Source: Phaeocystidibacter sp965659725 (GTDB lineage: Bacteria; Bacteroidota; Bacteroidia; Flavobacteriales; Schleiferiaceae). Taken from it: a stretch of 64,000 nt of DNA. The DNA is taken from the NCBI GenBank assembly GCA_965659725.1, contig CBFHXG010000008.1, forward strand, positions 1 through 64,000, in the 5' to 3' direction. Below the pieces are notes generated by a model. That model saw nothing but the letters and a program-made list of their open reading frames with translations. It was not told the origin of the DNA and made no database searches. The translations under genes and the position numbers were made by a program. Shown here piece by piece: positions 34,375-44,209 of the stretch (within the stretch, counting starts at the first letter, position 1; each line of letters opens with the position of its first letter).

Positions 34375-35189
34375 TCAAATACATCAAATACGTCGGTCAA
34401 TCGCTTATGCTGATGAGCATTCATTACAAGCGTTGGGATCTTGGCATTGTTGGTAATGATCTTCTGATCGAAATTCCTACCCAACAAGTTCATGAAACCT
34501 TGCTCTTTATGATTCACTGCGGCTATGAGATTGGCGTCTATTAGCTCGCTGTATTCGAGGAGTTCTGATGCAAAATCGGTCTTCCCCTCTGCGTGTATGG
34601 TAGTGTAATGAACCTGGTGATCATCGAGATAACGATGAGCAAATTGTTCATTCCTATAGGTTCTATTCCGCTGGAATTCATCGGTGTGATGCGCTACGAA
34701 GAGGTGCACTTTGGCTTCGAAAAGTCGGGATGCCTGGAGCGCTAAGCTCAATATCTGCTTGTCCTCGGAGGAAAGATCGATAGGCACAACGATGTTCTTG
34801 ATCTCCGGCTTCGGCGGATCTTCCTGTGTGATCAAGAAAGGAACTCGAGCCGAGGTAACGATCTTCAATGCATGTGAACCGAACAGGTACTGCAATCCTT
34901 TTAGTCCGGATGTTCCCATTACCACCATGTATACTTCCAGCAATTCGGCAGCCTTGGCGATGTCTTCAAATAGATTACCTATCAAGATGTGTTGTTTGAT
35001 AGGCACATCAGTATTAAATTGAGCCCGGAATTCTTCCATTTTCTTCTCCGCCTCCAGCGTTTGTTCCTCGTTGTCAACAACGTGCAGTAGAGAGATGCCG
35101 GCTTGAAATTCAGGAGCCAAACCGATCGCATATTCAACGGCATTGGCCGCAATATGGCTGAAATCCACGGGTATGAGTAATCTGCTCAT
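34371..35189 (-). CDS. Tandem universal stress protein (UspA-like)
   Basis: A 272-residue protein made of two Usp domains, about 1-138 and 139-272. Each has a LIPVDFS/IVVPIDLS start; the first has a GTSGLKG nucleotide-binding segment near residues 105-115, which resembles G-2x-G-9x-G patterns. Usp proteins bind ATP or are stress-induced without known enzymatic action. It is translationally coupled on both sides: its start overlaps the hutI stop (ATGA) and its stop overlaps the hutG start. A stress protein inside a histidine-degradation operon is unusual; the link may be regulation under nutrient stress, which is inference. Confidence 0.85.
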   Translation of the reverse strand: MSRLLIPVDFSHIAANAVEYAIGLAPEFQAGISLLHVVDNEEQTLEAEKKMEEFRAQFNTDVPIKQHILIGNLFEDIAKAAELLEVYMVVMGTSGLKGLQYLFGSHALKIVTSARVPFLITQEDPPKPEIKNIVVPIDLSSEDKQILSLALQASRLFEAKVHLFVAHHTDEFQRNRTYRNEQFAHRYLDDHQVHYTTIHAEGKTDFASELLEYSELIDANLIAAVNHKEQGFMNLLGRNFDQKIITNNAKIPTLVMNAHQHKRLTDVFDVFE

Positions 35190-36445
35190 GGTTCGAATTC
35201 TTTGAATGAAACGCCATTGATCAAGATGGTATCGAGACTATTTCTAGCGAAGTTATAGGGGATATATCCAAGACTATTCATCGGTTCAGTGATGATGAGG
35301 TTGGCGCGTTTGCCTTTGGCGATGCTTCCCATTTCATTTTCAAGACCAAGTGCATAGGCCGCATTGTGCGTCAGAGCAACCAAGGCTTCTTGAGGCGTGA
35401 GCTTCATTTGGATACAGGCCAAACTCCAAACAAAAAGAAGATTTCCGGATGGCGTGCTGCCCGGATTGTAATCGGATGCTAGGGCTAGGGGCAGATCTTG
35501 AGCGATGATCTCACGAGCTGGTGTGTAAGGTATGCCGAGGAAGAAGCTGCAACTTGGCAGGGCTACAGGCATGCATCCCGACCCCTTGAGCGCTTCAAAG
35601 TCCTCCGGATCCATCACCTCCAAATGGTCCACACTCAACGCACCATTGTCGATACACGTTTCAATCCCTCCAAATGCATTGAATTGGTTGACATGCACCT
35701 TGGGTGTAAGGCCATGGTCCACACCAGCTTTTAGGATACGAGCGGTTTGCTCCTTATCGAAATAACCTTTCTCACAGAAAACATCGATGAAATCGGCCAA
35801 TTCTTCTTCTGCAACTTTTGGGATCATGGTATTTACCACCAGATCGACATACGCATTTGGATCCTGCTTGTATTGCGGCGGAATGGCATGCGCTCCTAGG
35901 AAGGTTACCTTCACAGGGATGTCCACTCTCTTCTTGATGCGATTCGCTACACGGAGCATCTTCAATTCGGCCTCCAGACTAAGTCCATAGCCACTCTTGA
36001 TCTCAACAGCAGTGGTGCCTGTGCGTACCATTTCATTGAGTCTGGCCATGGATTCATCATAGAGCTGCTCTTCGTCCATGGTCACCAGTTTGGCCACACT
36101 ATTCAATATGCCTCCGCCTCTCGCCGCGATCTCTTCATAGGTCAAACCTTGGATCCTATCCTCGAACTCGCGGTCGCGTGGCTCAGCAAATACAAGGTGA
36201 GTATGACTGTCGATCAACCCAGGGATCACCCATTTGCCACTGCAGTCGCGAATACCGGTCAAACCCGCAATATCGTCTGGATGGATATCGGACATCGACC
36301 CAAAGTCTACTATGCGCCCATCTTCGATCTCGAGGTAGGCATTCTCAATTTCGTGTATCTGGTTCATCTGCTGACCTTTAAGGAAAGGTCGAGGTTCGCC
36401 CTCAATATGGACCAGTTTTTTGATGTTGGTAAGGAGTCGTTTCAT
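35186..36445 (-). CDS. hutI: Imidazolonepropionase
   Basis: A 419-residue amidohydrolase. The metal-binding DSHTHLVFAEPRDREFEDRI segment is near residues 80-100, with later VEIKSGYGL, TFLGAHAIPP, KVHVNQFNAFGG and SDYNPGSTPSGN motifs typical of HutI. It converts imidazolone-5-propionate to N-formimino-glutamate, the substrate of the next two hut enzymes. The 164-base gap to the divergent aroC holds the presumable hut promoter. HutH and HutU are not in the window, so the front of the pathway lies elsewhere. Confidence 0.92.
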   Translation of the reverse strand: MKRLLTNIKKLVHIEGEPRPFLKGQQMNQIHEIENAYLEIEDGRIVDFGSMSDIHPDDIAGLTGIRDCSGKWVIPGLIDSHTHLVFAEPRDREFEDRIQGLTYEEIAARGGGILNSVAKLVTMDEEQLYDESMARLNEMVRTGTTAVEIKSGYGLSLEAELKMLRVANRIKKRVDIPVKVTFLGAHAIPPQYKQDPNAYVDLVVNTMIPKVAEEELADFIDVFCEKGYFDKEQTARILKAGVDHGLTPKVHVNQFNAFGGIETCIDNGALSVDHLEVMDPEDFEALKGSGCMPVALPSCSFFLGIPYTPAREIIAQDLPLALASDYNPGSTPSGNLLFVWSLACIQMKLTPQEALVALTHNAAYALGLENEMGSIAKGKRANLIITEPMNSLGYIPYNFARNSLDTILINGVSFKEFEP

Positions 36446-36609
36446 GGTTTAACGAAGATACGAAACCTGTAGGCGAAACGGTAGGATTTAACCCTCCAGT
36501 TTTGCCTTGAAAACCCCGAATTATCTTACTTTCAAGGAGTAGAAAAGGAATTAACTTGCTCAATGTCGATGAATCTTGTGAGACCATCGCAAAGCACTAT
36601 TTTTGAAGT

Positions 36610-37674
36610 ATGGCAGGAAATACGTTTGGGACACATTTACGCTTGACGACCTTTGGAGAATCGCATGGAGCGGCCATCGGTGGCATTGTTGAAGGTTACC
36701 CTGCCGGTATTGAAGTTGATTTCGATGCAATTCAAAAAGCACTAGATCGACGTAAACCGGGACAATCCGACCTCACAACCGACAGAAAGGAGAGTGATAC
36801 AGTGCAGTTCCTCTCGGGATTCCACGAGGGAATTTCGCTCGGAACACCTATCGGATTCATCATTCCCAATACCAATCAAAAGAGCAAGGATTACGATAAG
36901 CTGAAGGATGTTTATCGCCCTTCCCATGCCGATTACACATGGGATGCCAAATACGGTCGACGTGATCACCGCGGTGGCGGGCGTTCATCTGCCCGCGAAA
37001 CCGCCTGTAGGGTTGTTGGTGGAGCCTTGGCAGCTCAACTGCTCCATGGGGTCACCGTTCGAGCCTTTGTGCAAAGCGTTGGACCAGTAGAAATGACCAC
37101 CGATTACAGAGAACTCGATCTATCTGCGATCGACCATAACCTGATCCGCTGTCCAGAACCCAAAGCTGCGGCTGAAATGGAAACCTATATCCGCAAGCTG
37201 AAGGAGGAAGGCGATTCAGCCGGAGGATGCATTCAATGCGTGATCCAAGGCGTGCCGGCCGGCTGGGGAGAACCTGTCTTTCACAAGCTACACGCTGTAT
37301 TAGGAGCGGCTATGCTGAGTATCAATGCAGTGAAAGGATTTGAATACGGTTCGGGCTTCGCAGGCACTTTGAAGACCGGGTCAGAAGTGAACGATGAGAT
37401 CGAATCCTTTGGAAAGAATGCTACCAATCATTCAGGCGGTGTGCAAGGAGGTATTTCCAATGGTGAGGACATTTACTTTCGGGTGGCCTTCAAACCGATC
37501 GCCTCTATCAAGAAGAAGCAAAAAACCATTAATAAAGAAGGGGAGAGGGTGGATCTCGAGATCGATGGACGTCATGACCCCACAGTTCTTCCTCGCGCCG
37601 TGCCCATCGTAGAAGCGATGGCACAACTAACTCTCGCAGACCTCATGCTGCAGGGTAAGACCAATCGAATTTAA
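36610..37674 (+). CDS. aroC: Chorismate synthase
   Basis: A 354-residue FMN-dependent enzyme of the shikimate pathway, converting EPSP to chorismate. Family signatures: GTHLRLTTFGESHG at the start, the second GRRDHRGGGRSSARETACRVVGGA core and the C-terminal GRHDPTVLPRAVPIVEAMAQLTLADL. Length is normal. It is divergent from hutI and followed 16 bases later by a symporter gene. Shikimate kinase (aroK) is encoded 19 kb away in the same window. Confidence 0.95.
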   Translation: MAGNTFGTHLRLTTFGESHGAAIGGIVEGYPAGIEVDFDAIQKALDRRKPGQSDLTTDRKESDTVQFLSGFHEGISLGTPIGFIIPNTNQKSKDYDKLKDVYRPSHADYTWDAKYGRRDHRGGGRSSARETACRVVGGALAAQLLHGVTVRAFVQSVGPVEMTTDYRELDLSAIDHNLIRCPEPKAAAEMETYIRKLKEEGDSAGGCIQCVIQGVPAGWGEPVFHKLHAVLGAAMLSINAVKGFEYGSGFAGTLKTGSEVNDEIESFGKNATNHSGGVQGGISNGEDIYFRVAFKPIASIKKKQKTINKEGERVDLEIDGRHDPTVLPRAVPIVEAMAQLTLADLMLQGKTNRI

Positions 37675-37690
37675 ACGTACCCCCACGTTC

Positions 37691-39142
37691 ATGAAGAAGT
37701 TACCACTACACGTACGCATCATTATTGCGCTGATCCTAGGCATCATTTGGGCTGTTCTTTCAAGTATTTACGGATGGTCCGCCTTTACCATCAACTGGAT
37801 CAAGCCCTTTGGTGATATATTCATCAATGTCCTCAAAATGATCGCCGTACCCCTCGTACTGTTCAGCGTTATTTCAGGTATCCATAGCTTAGGTGGTGGC
37901 GCCGCGCTTGGTAGGTTGGGAGTCAAAACGCTTGGCTTCTACTTGGTGACAACCATCTTTTCGATCTCGGTTGGGCTAGCACTTGTGAATGTGTTTCAGC
38001 CAGGCAGTTTTGCAGGTGAGGAAAACCTGACTGTGAACCGAATCAAATACGAAATCTGGGCACAAGAAAGCGGTGTTGTCATCAAAGACAACAAGCGTTT
38101 GATCGATGATCCACAGTATGCCTCTTATCTAGATAGCGCCCAAGCGGCTTTCCAAGCGGAGAATGACCCAGAGACCATGGATGAGGAAGTTGCCAAGGCC
38201 ATGGCCGCTGCGCAGAATGAAAAGGAGAAAGGACCACTGAACTTCCTTGTGGAGATGGTTCCGAGCAATATCTTCAAGTCGTTTACCGAATACGAAATGT
38301 TACAGGTAATCTTCTTTGCTATTCTCTTCGGCTTGGTGATGGTGAATCTACCTCATGAAAAAACGGTGGCCATGAAGGGCTTCGTGGATAGCGCGAACGA
38401 GATCTTTATCAAGATGGTGGATATCGTCATGAAGTTTGCCCCATTCTTTGTTTTTGCCCTCATGGCAGGTGCCATGGCGAAAATGGCGGGCGACGATCTA
38501 GGGGCGATGTTGAATACCTTCAAAGCCCTCGGGGTGTACAGTTTAGTGGTCTTGGGAGGCTTGATCATCATGGCCTTTGGTATCTACCCTGTGGTTATCG
38601 CTTCGCGGATCAAGAAAGCCGCCGGGTGGAGCTTCGGGAAGTCGTACATGTACTTCTTGAAAGGCATCCGTCCAGCTCAGTTATTGGCGTTTTCAACCAG
38701 TTCTTCAGCAGCCACTCTTCCAGTTACCATCGAATGTGTAAACGATAACTTGGGAGTTGAAGAAGAGATTTCAAGCTTTGTACTACCCATCGGGGCAACA
38801 GTGAATATGGATGGAACCAGCCTATATCAGGCAGTGGCCGTAGTATTTCTTGCCCAGCTTCATATGGTAGATCTCGACTTTGCCCAACAGGTGACCATCG
38901 TTCTTACCGCCACCTTAGCCTCTATTGGATCTGCAGCAGTTCCAAGTGCAGGGTTGATCATGTTGATCCTCGTGCTTTCGAGCGTTGGACTCAATCCGGC
39001 GTGGATCGCACTTATATTCCCGATCGATCGACTATTGGATATGTGCAGGACGGTTGTGAACGTTACGGGAGATGCTACCGTATCTTCTCTGGTCGCACAA
39101 ACAGAAAACAAGCTTCACCTCGTTATAAACAACAAAGATTAA
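37691..39142 (+). CDS. Dicarboxylate/amino acid:cation symporter (DAACS)
   Basis: A 483-residue membrane protein of the GltP/DctA family. Conserved segments: FINVLKMIAVPLVLFSVISGI, the re-entrant serine-rich loop FSTSSSAATLPVTIE and the substrate-binding GATVNMDGTSLYQ. A hydrophilic insertion of about 80 residues near positions 110-195 is longer than in E. coli GltP. It would carry glutamate, aspartate or C4-dicarboxylates with Na+ or H+; the substrate is not decided. The gene starts 16 bases after aroC and may share its transcript. Confidence 0.9.
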   Translation: MKKLPLHVRIIIALILGIIWAVLSSIYGWSAFTINWIKPFGDIFINVLKMIAVPLVLFSVISGIHSLGGGAALGRLGVKTLGFYLVTTIFSISVGLALVNVFQPGSFAGEENLTVNRIKYEIWAQESGVVIKDNKRLIDDPQYASYLDSAQAAFQAENDPETMDEEVAKAMAAAQNEKEKGPLNFLVEMVPSNIFKSFTEYEMLQVIFFAILFGLVMVNLPHEKTVAMKGFVDSANEIFIKMVDIVMKFAPFFVFALMAGAMAKMAGDDLGAMLNTFKALGVYSLVVLGGLIIMAFGIYPVVIASRIKKAAGWSFGKSYMYFLKGIRPAQLLAFSTSSSAATLPVTIECVNDNLGVEEEISSFVLPIGATVNMDGTSLYQAVAVVFLAQLHMVDLDFAQQVTIVLTATLASIGSAAVPSAGLIMLILVLSSVGLNPAWIALIFPIDRLLDMCRTVVNVTGDATVSSLVAQTENKLHLVINNKD

Positions 39143-39161
39143 TCACTTAGCACACTGAACC

Positions 39162-41960
39162 ATGCGCAAGTTCCTACGCTTCTTTCTTACTCTGATCGTA
39201 CTGATCGTAGCCGCCCTCGTGCTCATTCCGATCCTGTTCAAGGACCAGATCTTCGAGCTAGTACGCAAGGAGAGCAACAACGCCATCAAAGGCGAAGTTG
39301 TGATCGAGGACATGTCGTTGAGCCTCTTCAGCTATTTTCCTAATCTCACCTTGGGTCTGCAGAATGTTAAGGTGAAGGGCGAAGGCACATTTGAAGGCAT
39401 CAATCTAGTTGATGTAGAAGATGTCTACGTGGAGATCGACCTCTTCAGCGCATTTAGTGGAACGAACTTGGAGATCGAAAGCATTCAACTTAAAAAGGCC
39501 GACCTCTACGTGTTGGTTATGCCTGATGGCGAGGCTAATTACGATATCGCCAAGGAAAGTGAGGATCAACCCGAAGAAGAAGCTTCTGTAGAAAGCGCGA
39601 ATTATACACTGAAGTTGAAGGACTTCTCATTGAATGACTGTTCGATCATCTACGACAACCGCAGTGCAGGCATGTTCGCGAAGGTTGAAGGGGTCGATCA
39701 CGATCTATCGGGAGACTTCAGTGCCGATGTGGTGGACATGCGTACCAGTACACAAATTGAAGCGCTTACCGTTAGCTCAGGCAGTGTAGATTACCTCCGC
39801 ACCGTAATGGTTTATGCAGATGTTAACATGCGTTACGATTCGCAACAAGGCATTGTGACATTGTCCGACAACGAGCTGCATATCAATGGATTGTCGCTTG
39901 CAGCCGATGGCTCAGTTACAATGGGCGACGCAATGGAACTGGACTTGAATTTCTCGGCTCCTTATACCGAATTTAAAGAGGTGCTTTCCCTGATTCCTGA
40001 GTTCTACATGAACGACTTTGATGATATTAAGACGTCAGGATCCTTCGCCCTCAAGGGATTCGTGAAAGGAACAATGGACGAAAGCGAGAGCCTGCCTTCC
40101 TTGGCGCTTGACCTCAGCATCTCGAATGCATCCTTCCAATATCCAGACCTTCCTGCTGGTGCAGATAACATGAATGTGGAAGTGCACATCAAGAAGCCAC
40201 AAGGGATTGCAGACCTTACCACAATCGACATTCCTAAATTCAACGGAAATCTTGCTGGTCAGCCGGTAAATGCCCGACTATCCGTTGTGAACCCTACGAC
40301 AGATCCTAAGATCGATCTGGAGGCGAAGACGGATCTCGACCTGAATAAGGTGGCTCAAATGATGCCACAAGAAGATCTATCCTACGGTGGACGCGTAGTA
40401 ACGGACCTCATTCTCAAGGGCAAGCTATCCGACTTCGAGGCACAAAATGCATCTAAGATCACCGCCGAAGGGACGGTTCAGCTTTCCAAATTCCAGGCAA
40501 AGACATCTTCCTTCGGACTTCCATTCGAATTGGACACGATGGACATGGCTTGGAGCCCGAGGACAGTGCGTGTTTCTACCATTCAAGGCAACTTGGGTAA
40601 GAGCAATTTTGAAGGTCGAGGTTCATTGGACAACCTGCTGAGTTATTTAATTACAGACACTACTTTGATAGGGCGGTTTGTGATGACAAGCACACTCTTC
40701 GATCTCGATGAACTCGCCGCTGCTGCACCTGCTGCTGAAACACCGCTGGCAGAGGAGTCAGAAACGGATATCACTGCGGTGCGCATTCCGGATAATCTGG
40801 ATATCGACTTCGACGCACAAGTGGATAAGGTGGTTTACGACGGCATGGAGCTGGAAGATGTACGTGGTCGTTTGATGCTGTTGAATGGAACGGCCTACCT
40901 CGAACAATTCAAGATGGATGCGCTTGGAGGAAGGATAGCTATGAATGGGAGCTACGACTCCAAGCCAGAGCGACCAGAGGTTCTTTTCAACGTAAACCTG
41001 CAGAGCATCTCATTCAGTCAGGCTTTTGCCAATCTCGACATGCTCAAGGCATATGCTCCATTGGCTCAATCAGCCGTGGGGAACTTGAATACGGAATTCT
41101 CCTTGAATGCTTTATTGGACAATGATATGACACCTATCTTGTCTTCTATTACTTCTCGCGGATTGCTGAATACGATGGGAGTGAAGGTTGAGCCCGATGT
41201 GTTGAACCAGGTGGCCAGTAGGTTGAACAATGACCGCTACCGCTCCCTTCAATTGGGCAACACCAAAATAGGCTACACTATTGAGCAAGGAAGGCTTTCG
41301 ATTCAGCCGTTAGATATGAAGATCGGTGGACAGAATGCCACTGTGCGCGGTTCTGCTGGATTGGATCAAAGCATGAACTTCGAGATCCTTACCAAAGCAC
41401 CTATCAGCGCTATCAAAGTTCCCGATGAGGTCAAACAGTTGGGCATAAGCGGAGATATCGATGTGAAGATAAAGCTGGGAGGAACCTTTACCGAGCCAAC
41501 CATAGGCTTGGACTTCGGAGATGTCACAACGGATATCCAAAATCAAGTTCAATCTGTCATTCAAAATGAGATCAACAATCAGGTGATCCAATTGAATAAT
41601 CAGGCGAATCAAGAACGAGATAGGCTACTGGCACAAGCGAGAGCGGAAGCCCAAAAGATCAAGGACGAAGCAAAGGTTCAGGCTGATCGGATCAGAGCGG
41701 AGGCACAACGACTTGCCCAAATAACGAGAGATGAGGCTAACCGTCAGGCAAATAGATTGATACAAGAAGCAGGCGGTAATCCTATTGCCAAGGCTGCTGC
41801 TGAAAGAGCGGCTCGAGAAGTTCGGGCGGAAGGAGATAGAAAGGCCAATCAGATCATTTCAGAAGCTGAAAAGCGCGCCAAGCAAGTAGAAGATACGGCT
41901 GCTCAACGCGCCGACCAACTCATTAAGGAAGCGGAAGAAAACTCACAGATCAACAATTGA
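39162..41960 (+). CDS. AsmA-family protein with coiled-coil C-terminus
   Basis: A 932-residue protein anchored by one N-terminal helix (FLTLIVLIVAALVLIPILF). The AsmA pattern begins with IEDMSLSLFSYFPNLTLGLQNVKV and continues as repetitive beta-strands (VDVDLS... repeated motifs like IDLEAKTDLDL), consistent with the bridge-like proteins that carry phospholipids between membranes. The last 130 residues are a Glu/Lys/Arg/Ala heptad-rich helix (QANQERDRLLAQARAEAQKI and similar repeats), like the ATP synthase b-subunit stalk. Such a long tail is not part of the classical E. coli AsmA. The PorE-like gene begins 5 bases after the stop. Confidence 0.82.
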   Translation: MRKFLRFFLTLIVLIVAALVLIPILFKDQIFELVRKESNNAIKGEVVIEDMSLSLFSYFPNLTLGLQNVKVKGEGTFEGINLVDVEDVYVEIDLFSAFSGTNLEIESIQLKKADLYVLVMPDGEANYDIAKESEDQPEEEASVESANYTLKLKDFSLNDCSIIYDNRSAGMFAKVEGVDHDLSGDFSADVVDMRTSTQIEALTVSSGSVDYLRTVMVYADVNMRYDSQQGIVTLSDNELHINGLSLAADGSVTMGDAMELDLNFSAPYTEFKEVLSLIPEFYMNDFDDIKTSGSFALKGFVKGTMDESESLPSLALDLSISNASFQYPDLPAGADNMNVEVHIKKPQGIADLTTIDIPKFNGNLAGQPVNARLSVVNPTTDPKIDLEAKTDLDLNKVAQMMPQEDLSYGGRVVTDLILKGKLSDFEAQNASKITAEGTVQLSKFQAKTSSFGLPFELDTMDMAWSPRTVRVSTIQGNLGKSNFEGRGSLDNLLSYLITDTTLIGRFVMTSTLFDLDELAAAAPAAETPLAEESETDITAVRIPDNLDIDFDAQVDKVVYDGMELEDVRGRLMLLNGTAYLEQFKMDALGGRIAMNGSYDSKPERPEVLFNVNLQSISFSQAFANLDMLKAYAPLAQSAVGNLNTEFSLNALLDNDMTPILSSITSRGLLNTMGVKVEPDVLNQVASRLNNDRYRSLQLGNTKIGYTIEQGRLSIQPLDMKIGGQNATVRGSAGLDQSMNFEILTKAPISAIKVPDEVKQLGISGDIDVKIKLGGTFTEPTIGLDFGDVTTDIQNQVQSVIQNEINNQVIQLNNQANQERDRLLAQARAEAQKIKDEAKVQADRIRAEAQRLAQITRDEANRQANRLIQEAGGNPIAKAAAERAAREVRAEGDRKANQIISEAEKRAKQVEDTAAQRADQLIKEAEENSQINN

Positions 41961-41964
41961 TAGT

Positions 41965-43926
41965 ATGCGTAAGCTCCTTACGGTATTCGTTCTCTTTATT
42001 AGTGTTTTAGCTCATTCACAAATGCCAGAACCCTATCTGGGTGAATGTGAGTCGGCCGGGGCCGAAGGTGGTGAATGGGTTCAAAAATCCATGAGAGCCG
42101 TTTTGCAGGGTAACATGCAAATGGGCGAACTGTACGCAAAAAAGGCGCTTGACGCAGATGATAACGATCCCCATGCCTTCTACATCATGGGTGAAGTGGC
42201 ATTGCGAACGGGAAATGTTAGAGCGGCAGAAGCGTTTTGGACGCGCTGCCTGGAGATCTGTCCCGACTACAAGGCCGAACTCCAATATTTCCTGGGTGTC
42301 ATGTACATGGAATCGGGCAAGACCACCCGTGGTGAGGAGATGATCGAGAAATACTTGGATAACCCGATGCGCGATGGGGGTTACGATCGCGAGGCAGAAA
42401 GGTATTTGGAACAAACACGCATTGTCAATGAGCTGATGACCCATCCCGTGGAGTACGATCCGAAGGTAGTTCCGGGAGTAAGTACAAGAGCGGATGAGTA
42501 CTTTCCAACCGTATCGCCGGATGGCCAGATCTGTCTCTTCACACGACGCTCCATGCAGCGTGGTCGCCATTCGGGGCCAGCAGACCGCGAACGACTGGTA
42601 GAGGAGTTTACCATTTCGAGGCATAATGGTCGGGGATTCGACAGCGGTGAACCCATGCCAGCTCCTTTTAATCAATCGTACAATGAAGGTGCTCCCGCAC
42701 TTTCCGCCGATAACCGAGTGCTTGTATTTGCTTCCTGTGAAAGGGGAGAAGGTGCAGAGGCTCAGAAGTGCGACTTGTATTATGCGATCAGGAATGGCGA
42801 CTCTTGGTCGCAGATCATGCCCATGGGAGAAGGTGTGAACCGCCCAGATTCATGGGAGGGTCAGCCGTCCATCTCCGCCAATGGCGATGTGGTTTACTTT
42901 GCTTCCAACCGCGAAGGTGGAATGGGAGGAACGGATATCTATGTGAGTTATCGTCAACCCGACGGAACGTGGTCGGAGGCCGAAAATATCGGTGCACCGA
43001 TCAACACGTCAGGATTCGAAAAGACTCCATTCATCCATTCCGATTCAAGAACACTTTACTTCTCGAGTGATACGCATCCAGGCTTGGGTGGATATGATAT
43101 TTTCTATGCGCGAAGAAAGGACAACATGGAGTTCGATGATCCCATCAATATTGGTTATCCAATCAATGGTCAGGACAATGAGTGGGGGCTATTCGTGACC
43201 TTTGATGGTCAGAATGCCTATTTCGGAAGTAACAAGCTCAATGGGCCAGGTGGATACGACCTTTACCGCTTTACATTGCCCGAAGAAGCTCGCCCGCAAG
43301 AAGTGGCCTTCGTACGTGGGGTGTTGAAAGACGAGGAAGGCGAGATCGGTCGCGATGCAGACCTGCTTATCAAGAACGTGACAACGCGCGAGATACAGCG
43401 TGTGGATGTGGATGATGCCAGCGGTGAGTATACGGCCGTGGTAACCTTAGGTGGGCAAAGTGATGACGTGATCATCAAGGTCGACCGAGATGATGCAGCC
43501 TTCAATTCCAAGTATATCGATGTGGATCAAACGGAATCTGGAATGATTGAAGCCGATATGGAGGTTTCTGAGATCGCTGTAGGCAGGGAGTATAGGCTGA
43601 ATGATATCAACTTCGCATCGAATTCTTACCAGTTGGATAACAATGCCTACACTATCATCGAGGAATTTGGCCTCTTCTTGGAAGATCATCCTGCGGTGAA
43701 AGTAGATATTCAAGGTCACACCGATAATGTAGGCGATGATGCGGCCAACTTGGCCTTGTCGAAGAACCGTGCTCGCGTGGTGTATGAATATTTGATCGAG
43801 CTCGGTGTGAGTCCTTCTCGATTGACGCACCATGGTTATGGAGAGCAGCGACCTATTGCATCTAATGATTCATCGGAGGGCAAGGCGAAGAACCGACGAA
43901 CGGTTTTCATTATTACCCAATTGTAA
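41965..43926 (+). CDS. PorE-like T9SS accessory protein (TPR, beta-propeller, CRD-like and OmpA domains)
   Basis: A 653-residue exported protein. The signal peptide ends LAHSQM. Domains in order: TPR-like helices (residues 30-140), a PD40/WD40 beta-propeller (about 155-430; FASNREGGMGGTDIYVSY and YFSSDTHPGLGGYDIFYAR repeats), a carboxypeptidase-regulatory-like segment (about 445-520) and a C-terminal OmpA domain with DIQGHTDNVGDD and NLALSKNRARVV. The order matches PorE, a periplasmic lipoprotein-like part of the T9SS that holds peptidoglycan; here I see no lipobox. It could also be a generic OmpA-PD40 protein, which Bacteroidota have in numbers. It follows the AsmA gene by 5 bases. Confidence 0.78.
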   Translation: MRKLLTVFVLFISVLAHSQMPEPYLGECESAGAEGGEWVQKSMRAVLQGNMQMGELYAKKALDADDNDPHAFYIMGEVALRTGNVRAAEAFWTRCLEICPDYKAELQYFLGVMYMESGKTTRGEEMIEKYLDNPMRDGGYDREAERYLEQTRIVNELMTHPVEYDPKVVPGVSTRADEYFPTVSPDGQICLFTRRSMQRGRHSGPADRERLVEEFTISRHNGRGFDSGEPMPAPFNQSYNEGAPALSADNRVLVFASCERGEGAEAQKCDLYYAIRNGDSWSQIMPMGEGVNRPDSWEGQPSISANGDVVYFASNREGGMGGTDIYVSYRQPDGTWSEAENIGAPINTSGFEKTPFIHSDSRTLYFSSDTHPGLGGYDIFYARRKDNMEFDDPINIGYPINGQDNEWGLFVTFDGQNAYFGSNKLNGPGGYDLYRFTLPEEARPQEVAFVRGVLKDEEGEIGRDADLLIKNVTTREIQRVDVDDASGEYTAVVTLGGQSDDVIIKVDRDDAAFNSKYIDVDQTESGMIEADMEVSEIAVGREYRLNDINFASNSYQLDNNAYTIIEEFGLFLEDHPAVKVDIQGHTDNVGDDAANLALSKNRARVVYEYLIELGVSPSRLTHHGYGEQRPIASNDSSEGKAKNRRTVFIITQL

Positions 43927-43936
43927 ACTTTCTTGC

Positions 43937-44155
43937 TTAGCTTGATTCTCCTAGAAGTCGGATCACCGAGCGCTTGTAGAAATGCTCAGCTTCGAGTTCG
44001 TCTACGAACTCATAGTTCTTCTTGGATATTTGGATACCCCAAAAATAGAAGTGAATGGACACGATGTAGCGTTGTCCATTGATGGATGCGAGTAGTATCC
44101 CCAACTTGCCGTTGAGTTTCTTCTCCAGAATGCGATATCCCCTTGGTGTTGTCAT
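43937..44155 (-). CDS. Small hypothetical protein
   Basis: A 72-residue protein with no recognisable family. It begins with TTPRGYRILEKKLNGKLGI and includes an aromatic stretch YIVSIHFYFWGIQIS. It lies between the PorE-like stop (10 bases away, convergent) and the rplS terminator, whose T-run touches its start. That leaves almost no 5' leader, so translation is uncertain; it may depend on read-through of the terminator. Confidence 0.4.
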   Translation of the reverse strand: MTTPRGYRILEKKLNGKLGILLASINGQRYIVSIHFYFWGIQISKKNYEFVDELEAEHFYKRSVIRLLGESS

Positions 44156-44156
44156 A

Positions 44157-44188
44157 AAATAAAAAAGCCGCTACAAAGTAGCGGCCTT
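44157..44188 (-). terminator. Terminator of rplS
   Basis: On the minus strand GCCGCTAC/GTAGCGGC forms a perfect stem with a 3-base loop, followed by TTTTTTA. It lies about 20 bases after the rplS stop. Confidence 0.85.
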
Positions 44189-44209
44189 ATTATTAGGAGG
44201 ATGTAAATA

